This document shows, one piece after another, positions 34,279-43,479 of a stretch of 64,000 bases of DNA. A program made the translations under genes and the position numbers. The stretch lies in NCBI RefSeq assembly GCF_014837035.1, contig NZ_JACSPS010000001.1, forward strand, positions 676,374-740,373, read 5' to 3'. Under the pieces are notes generated by a model. It had not been told where the DNA came from and did no database searches. It was given only the letters and a program-made list of their open reading frames with translations. Position 1 is the first letter of the stretch, and every line of letters starts with the position of its first letter. The stretch comes from Kaistella pullorum (GTDB taxonomy: Bacteria > Bacteroidota > Bacteroidia > Flavobacteriales > Weeksellaceae).

Positions 34279-35653
34279 ATTTTATAATCATCCAAACTTC
34301 TATAAAGTAGCCCTGGCCGTAATGATCGTGGCCCGACTTCTTCTTAATGCACTGATCCCGCTGATGGATCAAACTGAAGCGCGCTACTCTGAAATTGCAA
34401 GAATAATGGCTGACACCGGCAACTGGATCACGCCACAGATCGATTATGACACGCCGTTTTGGGCAAAGCCGCCCTTATCCACATGGCTTTCAGCAATCTC
34501 AATTAAGATTTTTGGTGTAAATGAATTTGCGGTGAGATTTCCGGCATTTGCAATCTCACTTTTGCTTGTTTGGCTCATGAAGCCGTTCGCAAAACGTGCG
34601 GGCGTGCCGTTGCTGCTTCCGGCTTTTGTGCTTTTTACCCTTCCTGAATTCCTGCTGCACGTAGGTGTAGTTTCCACAGACATGACTTTGCTTTTGTCGA
34701 TTACACTGATGATGGTTTCGTTCTGGGAAACGGTGAATGGAGGAAAGCGAATCTGGCGCTATCTGTTCTTTATGGCTATTGGTTTAGGATTCTTGGCGAA
34801 AGGACCCATCATCCTTTTACTTACGGGTCCACCGCTCTTTGCCTGGACAGTTTGGTTTAAATCTTTTAGAAAAGTGCTTTTTTCGTTCCCGTGGCTTATT
34901 GGTATTTTAATAGTATCTGCCTTTGCAATTCCTTGGTATTGGCTGGCGGAAAAAACCACTCCCGGCTTCCTCGAATACTTTTTTGTCGGCGAACATTACA
35001 AACGTTTTTTTGATGCTTCCTGGACAGGTGACAAGTATGGTTTCCCGAAAATTCAGCCGTTTGGTATTATTTGGGTCTTCCTTTTCTCACTTGCACTGCC
35101 GTGGATCTTGTTTTTTGCAAATAAAATAGTGCGTCAACCTAAAGTGATCCTGAAAGACCGTTGGCTGCTTTTCCTGGCACTTTGGATCCTGTGGACGCCT
35201 GTGTTCTTTACTTCATCAAAAAGTCTTATCCACACCTATATTCTGCCGTGCTGTTTCCCGCTTGCGCTTTTTGTTGCCACCTCCTGGGAAAATATTAAAA
35301 ATAAGAAAGCCTACATCTATTCCGCATTGGTTCTGCCGGCGCTTTCGGTTTTAATTATTCTGCTTGCATTTGTTCCCGGTGTGTTTGAAAATAACACAAA
35401 CACAGACAAGTATATCCTGAGAGATTACAAAGGTGAAAACCTGTTTTATCTCTCTGAAAAGACATATTCTAGCCAGTTTTACAGCCGGGGCCGTGTGAAA
35501 ACCATTCCCGCCGAAAAGCTCGACAGTCTCAAGACAAATAACCAGGATTTTCTTCTGCTCGTTCGTAAACGCGATAAGGCCTCACTCCCGGCTTCGCCTG
35601 ATTTGGTGAAAGTTGGCGAAAGCAAAAAAAGCCTTCTGTACAGGTTTCATTAA
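34265..35653 (+). CDS. GT39 (ArnT/PMT-like) membrane glycosyltransferase
   Basis: A 462-residue polytopic protein of the ArnT/protein-mannosyltransferase fold. The catalytic aspartate/glutamate loop follows the first helix (MDQTEARYSEIARIMA), then YDTPFWAKPPLSTWLSAI, typical of lipid-linked sugar transferases. About eleven helices follow and a short soluble C-terminus. It is shorter than ArnT (~550). With the GT2 partner it could add a sugar to lipid A or another periplasmic acceptor; the acceptor is unknown. Confidence 0.87.
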   Translation: MRRTEFYNHPNFYKVALAVMIVARLLLNALIPLMDQTEARYSEIARIMADTGNWITPQIDYDTPFWAKPPLSTWLSAISIKIFGVNEFAVRFPAFAISLLLVWLMKPFAKRAGVPLLLPAFVLFTLPEFLLHVGVVSTDMTLLLSITLMMVSFWETVNGGKRIWRYLFFMAIGLGFLAKGPIILLLTGPPLFAWTVWFKSFRKVLFSFPWLIGILIVSAFAIPWYWLAEKTTPGFLEYFFVGEHYKRFFDASWTGDKYGFPKIQPFGIIWVFLFSLALPWILFFANKIVRQPKVILKDRWLLFLALWILWTPVFFTSSKSLIHTYILPCCFPLALFVATSWENIKNKKAYIYSALVLPALSVLIILLAFVPGVFENNTNTDKYILRDYKGENLFYLSEKTYSSQFYSRGRVKTIPAEKLDSLKTNNQDFLLLVRKRDKASLPASPDLVKVGESKKSLLYRFH

Positions 35654-35744
35654 TCATTTTTTAAAACTCAACTTAGCGTTACGCGCCGTGTTTTACATTC
35701 GGGGTATATTTTTTGTACATTTAATATTCAAAAAATAAACTATT

Positions 35745-36596
35745 ATGAAATGGACAAATAACCGGAGTGGAAATGTAGATGACAGACGCGGCTCAGGTGG
35801 TGGCGGAATGCTTGTAGGTGGTGGTCTTGGCACAATGATCATTGCGGCTATCGTATTTTTCCTTGGTGGCGATCCATCCGCAATATTATCCGGTGGCGGC
35901 AGTATGGGTCCACAAACGGAACAGCGCGACCTCACTGCGGATGAACTTAAAGTTCGTGCATTTGTACAGATGATCACCTTTGAAAACGAACGTAGTTGGA
36001 ATCAAATCTTTCAGGAAAACGGGATGCAGTATGAACCTGCCAAAGTGGTGATGTTTGAGCAGATGACGCAGTCGGGGTGTGGCACCGCGCAGGCGGCGAT
36101 GGGTCCTTTCTACTGTCCGGCAGACCAAACGGTGTATATGGATATGAGTTTTTTCAAAGAACTGCAGCAGCGATTCGGCGCACAGGTTACCGAGTTTTCA
36201 GTAGCTTATGTGATGGCTCACGAAATGGGGCATCACGTGCAAAATCTGCTCGGCACCTTACAGAAAACCGATCAGTTGCGTCGCAGTGGCCAATATTCTG
36301 AAAGTGAAATGAACCGTGTATCTGTTGCTACTGAACTTCAGGCAGATTTCTATGCCGGACTTTGGGCCAAATACACAGACAACCGCGAGAAAATTTTAGA
36401 GCCAGGCGATCTTGAGGCAGCTATTTCTGCAGCAGAAGCCGTAGGTGATGATAATATTCAGAAGCGTTCTCAAGGGTACGTAAACCAGGAAGGTTTCACG
36501 CATGGCAGTTCGGCTCAGCGAAAAGAATGGTTTATGAAAGGTTACAATACCGGCGATATTCGCCAAGGTGATACTTTTAACGCATTACTTAAGTAA
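35745..36596 (+). CDS. Neutral zinc metallopeptidase, YpfJ family
   Basis: A 283-residue protein of the putative zinc peptidase family PF04228. N-terminus: a hydrophilic Gly/Arg-rich segment (GNVDDRRGSGGGG), then one membrane helix (TMIIAAIVFFLGG). The metallopeptidase motif HEMGHH lies around residue 158, with a downstream glutamate in ATELQADFYAGLWAKY completing the zinc site. Also AMGPFYCPADQTVYMDMSFF, a family signature. Anchored in the inner membrane facing the periplasm; substrates are not known. A terminator follows. Confidence 0.92.
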   Translation: MKWTNNRSGNVDDRRGSGGGGMLVGGGLGTMIIAAIVFFLGGDPSAILSGGGSMGPQTEQRDLTADELKVRAFVQMITFENERSWNQIFQENGMQYEPAKVVMFEQMTQSGCGTAQAAMGPFYCPADQTVYMDMSFFKELQQRFGAQVTEFSVAYVMAHEMGHHVQNLLGTLQKTDQLRRSGQYSESEMNRVSVATELQADFYAGLWAKYTDNREKILEPGDLEAAISAAEAVGDDNIQKRSQGYVNQEGFTHGSSAQRKEWFMKGYNTGDIRQGDTFNALLK

Positions 36597-36610
36597 ACAT
36601 AGTTTAGATT

Positions 36611-36641
36611 AAAAAAGCTGGAAATATTTTCCAGCTTTTTT
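36611..36641. terminator. Bidirectional terminator between peptidase and efflux operon
   Basis: AAAAAAGCTGGAAA (36611-36624) pairs with TTTTCCAGCTTTTTT around a short loop; it can end the plus-strand peptidase and the minus-strand RND operon. Confidence 0.9.
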
Positions 36642-36660
36642 AATTCATATTATTTTCAGT

Positions 36661-38076
36661 TTAACGCCATCCGCCGCCAAGAGCCTGATACAGTTCTACG
36701 CCAGCGCGCATTTTGTTGTATTCAGCATTAGAGATGTTCAGTTCTGCATTCAGTGAATTCACCGACGAATTTAAAACCTCAAGATAATTGGCCATACCAT
36801 AGTTCACAAGTTCCTGAGAATATTCCACCGAATTGCGGTACGCCGCGAGTTCTTTTCTCTTCAAATCAATAAATTGATCCTGCGCTTCGTAAACTTTTAA
36901 AGCATCAGAAACTTCTCGTCCGGCCTGCAATACAGTCTTGCGGAAATTCAGATAAGCACTTTCACGGTTTGCCAAGCTTACTTCATAGTTCGTTCGGATC
37001 TGCCTTTTATTCAAAATAGGCTGTGTAAGTCCACCAATCACATTCGCAAACAATGAATTTGCACTGAATAGGTTATCTATCGCCAGGCTTTGAAGGCCGC
37101 CGCTTCCCGTGATCCGAAGTGTGGGATAAAACTGTGCTTTTGCCGCATTTGTAAGTTCAAAGGCTGACATTAAATTATACTCTGACGCACGAACGTCCGG
37201 GCGGTTTGCAAGCAAGTTTGCAGGGAAGCCAAGTTTGTAGTTTGCCGGCATCTTTTGCTGGGCGAGCGTAGTTCTTTCAATTCTTTGCGAAGGAACCGCG
37301 AGAAGGTAGCTCATCGCGTTTTCAAGAAGTTCTATTTGGGTATTGGTGTCTATTAGCATAGATTCTGCATTGTAAACCAATGCTTCGCTCTGCTGTACGG
37401 CAACTTCGGTCAGCGTTCCGGCTTCTTTCAGTGCGCGCGTGGTTTCAAGGTTTTTGCGACGCAGGGAAATGGTCTCACCAATTATCCGTTTTTGCTCATC
37501 GAATGTGAGTAGCTGATAATATGCGGACGCAATAGCCGCCACCAAATCGCTTTTCACCGCTTGATGTGTAGCTACAGAACCGAAATATTCTGCCGCACGG
37601 GCTCTTTCCTCAGCTTTCATTCTCCCCCAGATATCGAGGTCCAATGAGACGTCGCCGCTAAGGTCAAATATATCATTGTACCTTCGCGTACCGCCACCCA
37701 ATTGGCCTAGCTGCGTGTTCAGCGACTGTGTTTGGAATGTATAGGAAGGACCAACAGCCACTGTAGGTTGGTAGGCTGCTTTACTTTGTTTTAAATAGGC
37801 CTCGGCACGCGTGATATTCTGCAGTGCGAGTCGTATGTCGAGGTTGTTTTCCAGTCCCTGCTGAATATGGCGCTGTAGTACCGGATCGGTGAAGATTTCG
37901 CGCCATGAAATCGTGGCAAGGCTTGAAGAATCCAATATCAGCTTATCAGTTCGGAACAGGTCCCCATCCACTGCGTCCGCGGGGCGTTCATACTTTTGCC
38001 GCGCTGTGCACGAGGACAGCAAAACCAATGCGCCCACGAGCCAAAGTATGTTTTTTGTACGCAACTTATCTTTCAT
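36661..38076 (-). CDS. TolC/OprM-like outer membrane efflux lipoprotein
   Basis: A 471-residue outer-membrane channel of the NodT/OprM type. Lipoprotein signal: LVGALVLLSSC. Two repeats of long alpha-helices with the family pattern NLDIRLALQNITRAEAYLKQSKA and, near the C-terminus, YRNSVEYSQELVNYGMANYLEVLN. LANRPDVRASEY is the typical OprM middle motif. It is the third and last gene of the efflux operon, 35 bases after the pump gene, and supplies the exit duct. Confidence 0.94.
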   Translation of the reverse strand: MKDKLRTKNILWLVGALVLLSSCTARQKYERPADAVDGDLFRTDKLILDSSSLATISWREIFTDPVLQRHIQQGLENNLDIRLALQNITRAEAYLKQSKAAYQPTVAVGPSYTFQTQSLNTQLGQLGGGTRRYNDIFDLSGDVSLDLDIWGRMKAEERARAAEYFGSVATHQAVKSDLVAAIASAYYQLLTFDEQKRIIGETISLRRKNLETTRALKEAGTLTEVAVQQSEALVYNAESMLIDTNTQIELLENAMSYLLAVPSQRIERTTLAQQKMPANYKLGFPANLLANRPDVRASEYNLMSAFELTNAAKAQFYPTLRITGSGGLQSLAIDNLFSANSLFANVIGGLTQPILNKRQIRTNYEVSLANRESAYLNFRKTVLQAGREVSDALKVYEAQDQFIDLKRKELAAYRNSVEYSQELVNYGMANYLEVLNSSVNSLNAELNISNAEYNKMRAGVELYQALGGGWR

Positions 38077-38111
38077 TTTTTTGTTTTTAATTAATGACGC
38101 GAGTCTTAGGG

Positions 38112-41100
38112 TTATTCAGCTAAATTGATTTCCTTCGCCTTGATGGGTTTCACTTTTTCCTGTAACCACTGGAAAATCACAAACAGCACCGGAATTGCCA
38201 GTAATCCGAAGAAAGTACCGATCAGAAGTCCCGCCGCAGCACCAGTCCCGATTGATCTGTTACCTACCGAACCAATTCCGGAAGCAAAGACCAGTGGTAA
38301 CATCCCGAAAATAAACGCGAATGAAGTCATCAAAATCGGACGCAGACGTGCTTTTGCCGCATTTATCGCCGCCATCGAAAGGCTTTCACCGTGATGACGC
38401 CGTTGAACAGCGAATTCAACAATCAGAATTGCGTTTTTAGCTAAAAGTCCGACAAGCATAATCAAAGCGATTTGGAAGTAAATGTTATTCTCCAGCCCGG
38501 CAACTTTCTGTCCGAAATAAGCACCGAAAACACCAAGTGGCAGCGAAATGATTACGGCCAAAGGCAACAGGAAACTTTCGTACTGTGCCGCCAGAATAAA
38601 GTACACAAAAACCAAACTCAGCAGGAATATGACCGCTGTCTGGGATCCGGCGCTTAATTCCTCTTTTGAAAGGCCTGTGAATTCCACTACATAATCAGCG
38701 GGCAAATGTTCGGCAGCTACTTCCTGCACGGCTCGGATCGCATCACCGGTGGAGTAACCAGGATTGTTCGACCCGGACATCGATACGGAAGTAAACAGGT
38801 TATATCGTTCTACAGATTTCGGTCCGAAAGTTTTTTCCATCGTTACAAACTGGGAAATAGGCGCCATCTGGCCCGAAGCGGTTTTTACGAAAATACTGCT
38901 CAGATCAGAAGGTTCATTCCTAGCATCGGGGAATGCCTGTACCATTACCCGGAACTGCTTTCCATATTTGGTAAAATCCGCGGCATATACGCCTCCAACA
39001 TAACCCTGCATTGTGCTTAGGATATCCGACACAGAAACGCCGGTTTCCTTAGCCCTTGGCACATCAATCACCATTTCATATTGCGGATAGTTGGTGTTGA
39101 ATGAAGTCTGCGCAAACTGAATCTCAGGTCTCTGCATCAAAGCACCCAAATAGTTTCGGGCCGCATCGTCAAGTTGTTTCAGGTTTCCGCCTGATTTATC
39201 TAAAAGAACCGCTGAAAAGCCATCACTGCTACCAAAACCCGGAATACTTGGCGGCGAGAAGAATACGATTTTCGCATCAGGATATTTCCCGGCCAAACCG
39301 AAAAGTCTTTTTGTAATGGCCTCTACAGATTGATCATCTTCTTTTGCACGCTCATCAAAAGATTTTAGCCTGATGAAAGCCTGTCCCGCATTCGAACCGC
39401 TGCCCGACATGAATCCGCGGCTTGCGGTGAAGGTAACGTTTGCCACGCCCGGAATCTTTCTTGCTTCATCCTGAAGATCTTTCAGTACGTTATATGTCCT
39501 TTCCATCGAGGCTCCTGGCGGTAGTGAAACATCTGTGAAAATAATTCCCCGGTCTTCTTTCGGTACAAATCCTGACGGCATATTCGCATTCGCCCACCAG
39601 AAAAAGAGTCCGCCAACCGCAAAGATCACCAGTGTAGCCCACTTGTGTCGAAGGAGAAATACAAATGAGCGTCCGTATCTGTCTGTGGCTGATTTAAAGG
39701 CCACATTAAATTTAAAGAAGAATTTCTGCAGCCAGTTCATTTGAGAATATTCCTTATGATGTGCGGCATTCGGTTTTAGGAACAGGGCACAAAGCATCGG
39801 ACTTAAGGTCAATGCATTCACTGCGGAAATAAGTATCGCAACAATCAATGTAATACCAAACTGCTGATAAAATACACCGGTAGGTCCTGTGATGAAGGTT
39901 ACCGGAATGAAAACGGCAGCCATCACCAATGTAATAGAGATAATGGCGCCCGTAATTTCGTCCATCGCGCTCACAGTGGCTTTCTTTGCATCGGCAAAAC
40001 CGTTTTCCATCTTGGCGTGAACGGCTTCTACAACTACGATAGCGTCATCTACAACGATACCGATGGCCAAAACCAGCGCGAAAAGCGTGAGCAGATTTAA
40101 TGAATATCCCAAAAGGTTCAGGAAGAAGAATGAACCTACAATGGAGACTGGTACAGCGATCGCCGGAATAAGTGTGGAACGTAAATCCTGAAGGAAAATA
40201 TACACCACCAAAAATACGAGCAGGAAAGCTTCAAGTAGCGTGGTTACAACCTTACCGATCGACGCTTCCAGGAAGTCGTTCGTATCAAAGTTGATGGTAT
40301 AACCAACGCCTTCAGGCATTGTTTTCTGGTTTTCTTCGAGGAAAACTTTTATGTCTTTAATGATATCCTGTGCGTTTGAACCCGGCGTCTGGAAAATACC
40401 CATACTTACGGAACGGCGACCGTTGTTTTCACCGATCGAGCTGTAAGACTGCGCATCGAGTTTTATTTCGGCGACATCTTTAAGCGTCAGAAACTGGCCA
40501 TTTCCGAGGGATTTTAAGATGATGTCACCATATTCCTTTGAATCATCGAATTTACCTTTGTAGGTAATCACGTACTCAAACGCATTTCCGCTGTTCTGCC
40601 CGAGCTGTCCGGCAGCCGCTTCACGTGACTGTTCGTTGATTGCTGCGGTAACATCGGTGGGTTCAAGTGAATAAGCCGCCATCTTAGCAGGATCAAGCCA
40701 AACACGCATAGAGAAATTCTTGCCGCCAAAAGCCTGTGCATCACCCACACCGTTTACCCTTTTAAGTTCCGGTATGATGTTGATATTCAAATAATTCTGA
40801 AGCCAAACTTCGTCAAGGTCCTTATTGTCAGTATAAAATGAGAGGAACATCAGCGCACTTGTACGCTGTTTCTGCACGGTAACTCCGGAACGCGTCACAT
40901 CTCCCGGCAGGAGCGGAAGGGCACGCTGAACTTTATTCTGAACTTCTACAGCTGCAATATCGGGATTAACGCCTTGTTTAAAAAACACCTGGATGTTTGC
41001 CGAACCATTATTACTAGCCGAGGAGGTAATATAATCCATGCCTTCAACACCATTTACCTGCTCCTCAATCGGAATGATTACGCTATTCATAACCGTTTCG

Positions 41101-41261
41101 GCACTCGCACCTGTATAATTTGCATTAATGCTGACGGTTGGTGGCGCAATATCCGGATATTGGGTGACAGGAAGTGCCTGCAAGCCCAAAACTCCGAGAA
41201 TGATTATCAATATCGAAACTACACTGGCCGCAACCGGCCTGTTTATAAACTGCTTTACCAT
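38112..41261 (-). CDS. RND (HAE1) multidrug efflux pump, inner-membrane subunit
   Basis: A 1049-residue AcrB-like pump, full length, with the first helix VAASVVSILIIILGVLGLQ, two large periplasmic loops and twelve helices. The proton-relay pair is in GIVVDDAIVVVE within helix 4, and the conserved helix 6 region VFIPVTFITGPTGVFYQQF follows. Classed with hydrophobe/amphiphile exporters of drugs, dyes or bile salts; substrate not predictable. Its ATG overlaps the stop of the membrane-fusion gene (TAATG), so the two are translationally coupled. Confidence 0.96.
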   Translation of the reverse strand: MVKQFINRPVAASVVSILIIILGVLGLQALPVTQYPDIAPPTVSINANYTGASAETVMNSVIIPIEEQVNGVEGMDYITSSASNNGSANIQVFFKQGVNPDIAAVEVQNKVQRALPLLPGDVTRSGVTVQKQRTSALMFLSFYTDNKDLDEVWLQNYLNINIIPELKRVNGVGDAQAFGGKNFSMRVWLDPAKMAAYSLEPTDVTAAINEQSREAAAGQLGQNSGNAFEYVITYKGKFDDSKEYGDIILKSLGNGQFLTLKDVAEIKLDAQSYSSIGENNGRRSVSMGIFQTPGSNAQDIIKDIKVFLEENQKTMPEGVGYTINFDTNDFLEASIGKVVTTLLEAFLLVFLVVYIFLQDLRSTLIPAIAVPVSIVGSFFFLNLLGYSLNLLTLFALVLAIGIVVDDAIVVVEAVHAKMENGFADAKKATVSAMDEITGAIISITLVMAAVFIPVTFITGPTGVFYQQFGITLIVAILISAVNALTLSPMLCALFLKPNAAHHKEYSQMNWLQKFFFKFNVAFKSATDRYGRSFVFLLRHKWATLVIFAVGGLFFWWANANMPSGFVPKEDRGIIFTDVSLPPGASMERTYNVLKDLQDEARKIPGVANVTFTASRGFMSGSGSNAGQAFIRLKSFDERAKEDDQSVEAITKRLFGLAGKYPDAKIVFFSPPSIPGFGSSDGFSAVLLDKSGGNLKQLDDAARNYLGALMQRPEIQFAQTSFNTNYPQYEMVIDVPRAKETGVSVSDILSTMQGYVGGVYAADFTKYGKQFRVMVQAFPDARNEPSDLSSIFVKTASGQMAPISQFVTMEKTFGPKSVERYNLFTSVSMSGSNNPGYSTGDAIRAVQEVAAEHLPADYVVEFTGLSKEELSAGSQTAVIFLLSLVFVYFILAAQYESFLLPLAVIISLPLGVFGAYFGQKVAGLENNIYFQIALIMLVGLLAKNAILIVEFAVQRRHHGESLSMAAINAAKARLRPILMTSFAFIFGMLPLVFASGIGSVGNRSIGTGAAAGLLIGTFFGLLAIPVLFVIFQWLQEKVKPIKAKEINLAE

Positions 41262-42490
41262 TAGAATATTGGTTTTATAGCGTTTACTATTTCATCAAAA
41301 TCGGCGGGCTTGGATTTCACTGCCGTGCCGGGTTTCAAAGTCCCAACACCCTGCGCTACGATTGGATCGCCTTTTTTCACGCCGTCTTTCACTACAACCA
41401 TATTGTTTACACGGTCTGTGACGCCAATGAGGATGTTTTTCGCGGTATCTTTTTCAACCCGGTAAACGTAAACGAGACCCTGCTGCTCGAATGTGGCACT
41501 TTCAGGAACCACGAGGGCCTGATCATAAAGTTTTGGAACGCGGATGGTGCCGCTGTTGCCGTTGGTCAGCAATTTATCGGCATTTTTAAATGAAACTCTG
41601 AACTGAATAGTACCGGTTTGCGGATCTATCTGACCCGTTACTGCCTCGATTTTTCCTTTTTCGGAATAAGTACTGCCATTCGCCAATACCAATTCAACCA
41701 TAGGTAAATTTTTTAGTTTTTCAGGAACCGTGGCTCCCACTGAATCTTCGAGAAAGTCCAGATATTCTCGCTCGTTCATTGAAAAGTATGCGTAAATACC
41801 GCTCGTGTCTGAAACCGTGGTCAGAGGTGTAGGGTCATTCGGACCTACCAGGCTTCCAACGCGTAACGGCAGTTTCCCAATGACGCCGGAAATCGGCGCA
41901 CGGATTACAGAATAATCGATATTGGCCTGTACACCCTGATAATTGGCGGTAGCTTCAGAAACGCCTGCAGCTGCCTGCTGTTCTGCCGCGCGCGCTTGGG
42001 CCAGTTTTGCCTGTGAACTTGCCAGATTTGCTTTCGCTGTTTCAAGCTGAACGTTGCTGATGATATTTTTTTGGACCAATGGAATTAGTTTGTTAACCTC
42101 CACTTGCGAAGCGTTTACTTCTGCCTGCGCAGCATTGATGTTGGCTCTTGCTGCAGAAACACCCGATCGCGCCGCACCTACACCTGCTCTGGCCGCGCCG
42201 GCAGACTGCGTAAGCGTATTGGTTTCCAGACGGAAAAGAGGTTGCCCTTTCGTAACATATTGTCCTTCATCTACCAAAACCTGAGTGATATAGCCCTGGA
42301 TCTTCGCACGCACATCGTTGTTTACGCGACCCTGAATAGATGCCGGGAACGACTGATAGCCGGTAACATTTCTTACCTGAACCTGAACAACAGGCAGTTC
42401 TTTCGGTCCTTCCGGTGGTTTTTCGTCGGTCTTTTTACAGGAAAGGACGCTGAGCAGCGAAAAGGAAAGTATAAATATTGTATTTTTCAT
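41261..42490 (-). CDS. RND efflux membrane-fusion protein, AcrA-like
   Basis: A 409-residue periplasmic adaptor with lipoprotein signal ILSFSLLSVLSCKK. The lipoyl half-motifs (VRAKIQGYITQVLVDEGQYV and YSVIRAPISGVIGKLPLRVG) flank a long Ala-rich alpha-hairpin (~residues 95-165). The C-terminal beta-barrel and membrane-proximal domain follow. It links the RND pump to the TolC-like channel. It lies 2 bases after the GbsR-type regulator and overlaps the pump start by 1 base. Confidence 0.95.
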   Translation of the reverse strand: MKNTIFILSFSLLSVLSCKKTDEKPPEGPKELPVVQVQVRNVTGYQSFPASIQGRVNNDVRAKIQGYITQVLVDEGQYVTKGQPLFRLETNTLTQSAGAARAGVGAARSGVSAARANINAAQAEVNASQVEVNKLIPLVQKNIISNVQLETAKANLASSQAKLAQARAAEQQAAAGVSEATANYQGVQANIDYSVIRAPISGVIGKLPLRVGSLVGPNDPTPLTTVSDTSGIYAYFSMNEREYLDFLEDSVGATVPEKLKNLPMVELVLANGSTYSEKGKIEAVTGQIDPQTGTIQFRVSFKNADKLLTNGNSGTIRVPKLYDQALVVPESATFEQQGLVYVYRVEKDTAKNILIGVTDRVNNMVVVKDGVKKGDPIVAQGVGTLKPGTAVKSKPADFDEIVNAIKPIF

Positions 42491-42492
42491 AT

Positions 42493-42948
42493 TTAGATTT
42501 TATCGAGGGTTTCTTCTATGGTTTCAATGTTTTTATTCAGTAACTGTCTGTAAATGAGGAAGCGGTTGACGTCAGTCTCATTCGCGCAGCCACGGAATTT
42601 CTGCAGGTTATCCAAAATTAGTAATTCCTGCTTCATTTTATTTATAATCGCGGAAAAGCGGATGTTGATATAATTATCGTTGATCATGAAAAGCCGTTTC
42701 CGACCGTTGATCGTGTTGAAATCGCGGATAAGTTCTGCATTCAGCAATAAGTTCAGATTTGCCGAAACCGAACTTTTACTCGCGGAAAATATTTGGATGA
42801 AGTCATCGAAACAAATTCCTTTGCGCTCAAAATCGAAAATGAGATACGAATAAATCTTGGCAGAAAGCGGTGGAAGATTGAATGTCTCACCATAAAATCT
42901 CACCATATCCTGGAAAATTTCTTCGTCAATATGTAGCGTTGATGGCAT
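42493..42948 (-). CDS. GbsR/MarR-family regulator of the efflux operon
   Basis: A 151-residue winged-helix protein. The N-terminal FYGETFNLPPLSAKIYSYLI and the recognition-helix segment FIQIFSASKSSVSANLNLLL fit the GbsR subgroup of MarR, and the C-terminal half is a long dimerising helix. It is the first gene of the operon, 2 bases ahead of the membrane-fusion gene, and is the obvious local repressor. An inverted repeat over its own -33 region is a candidate operator. Confidence 0.87.
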   Translation of the reverse strand: MPSTLHIDEEIFQDMVRFYGETFNLPPLSAKIYSYLIFDFERKGICFDDFIQIFSASKSSVSANLNLLLNAELIRDFNTINGRKRLFMINDNYINIRFSAIINKMKQELLILDNLQKFRGCANETDVNRFLIYRQLLNKNIETIEETLDKI

Positions 42949-42966
42949 TTTTAATTAAATAACCCG

Positions 42967-43000
42967 CAAATATAAATGTTTAGTTCGGAACCAAGCGAAC
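42967..43000 (-). promoter_or_regulatory. Efflux-operon promoter with candidate GbsR operator
   Basis: Minus-strand -7 box TATATTTG (42967-42974), 17-base spacer, TTG (42994-42992). GTTCG (42983-42987) and CGAAC (42996-43000) form an inverted repeat with an 8-base spacer lying across the -33 element: MarR-like size and position. Operator function is inference. Confidence 0.5.
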
Positions 43001-43029
43001 CATAATTTGTGTTTATGAAAACTTTAAGA

Positions 43030-43059
43030 TTTGGCGGAAATCTTATTTTACTAAATTTG
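43030..43059 (+). promoter_or_regulatory. Promoter directly before the SUI1-family gene
   Basis: TTTG (43030-43033), 18-base spacer, TAAATTTG (43052-43059). The box ends 3 bases before the ATG at 43063, leaving little or no room for a leader. Confidence 0.6.
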
Positions 43060-43062
43060 CCT

Positions 43063-43392
43063 ATGGATTTACGTGACCAACTGAAAAACCTCTTTCCGAC
43101 GCATGAAGAGCAGGATTTCGATCTTGAGGAAGAGAAAGAAATCTTTGTGCAGAAGGAACCGCTCATCTGCAAATTCGAAAAAAAAGGCCGCCACGGAAAG
43201 CCGGTGACCCTTATCGAAGGATTTGAAGGATCGGAAGATGATTTAAAACATATTTCAAAAAAAATTAAAACCACACTCGGTATAGGCGGTTCTGCGAAAG
43301 ACGGAGTGGTTGTAATTCAGGGTGATAACCGCGACAAGATCATGAAAATACTCAATGACATGGGTTATAAAACCAAACGGGTAGGCGGATAG
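43063..43392 (+). CDS. SUI1/eIF1-family translation factor, YciH-like
   Basis: A 109-residue protein. Its second half is the SUI1 domain: KKGRHGKPVTLIEGFEG, ISKKIKTTLGIGGSAKDG, VVIQGDNRDKIMKILNDMGY. Bacterial YciH acts like eIF1, disfavouring abnormal initiation complexes; the role in flavobacteria is untested. The N-terminus is an acidic extension (DFDLEEEKEIF). The ATG at 43063 fits homologues; an upstream in-frame GTG at 43009 would lie upstream of the promoter -33 element. Divergent from the efflux operon. Confidence 0.88.
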   Translation: MDLRDQLKNLFPTHEEQDFDLEEEKEIFVQKEPLICKFEKKGRHGKPVTLIEGFEGSEDDLKHISKKIKTTLGIGGSAKDGVVVIQGDNRDKIMKILNDMGYKTKRVGG

Positions 43393-43437
43393 ACGCGGGA
43401 AGCACTCTTTTTCACCGAAATATTTCTTACCTTTATT

Positions 43438-43462
43438 ATCCTTTTTCTGAAAGGATTTTTTT
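43438..43462 (+). terminator. Terminator after the SUI1-family gene
   Basis: ATCCTTT (43438-43444) pairs with AAAGGAT (43450-43456), followed by a T-tract. Confidence 0.75.
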
Positions 43463-43479
43463 AATTAAATCAACAAATT

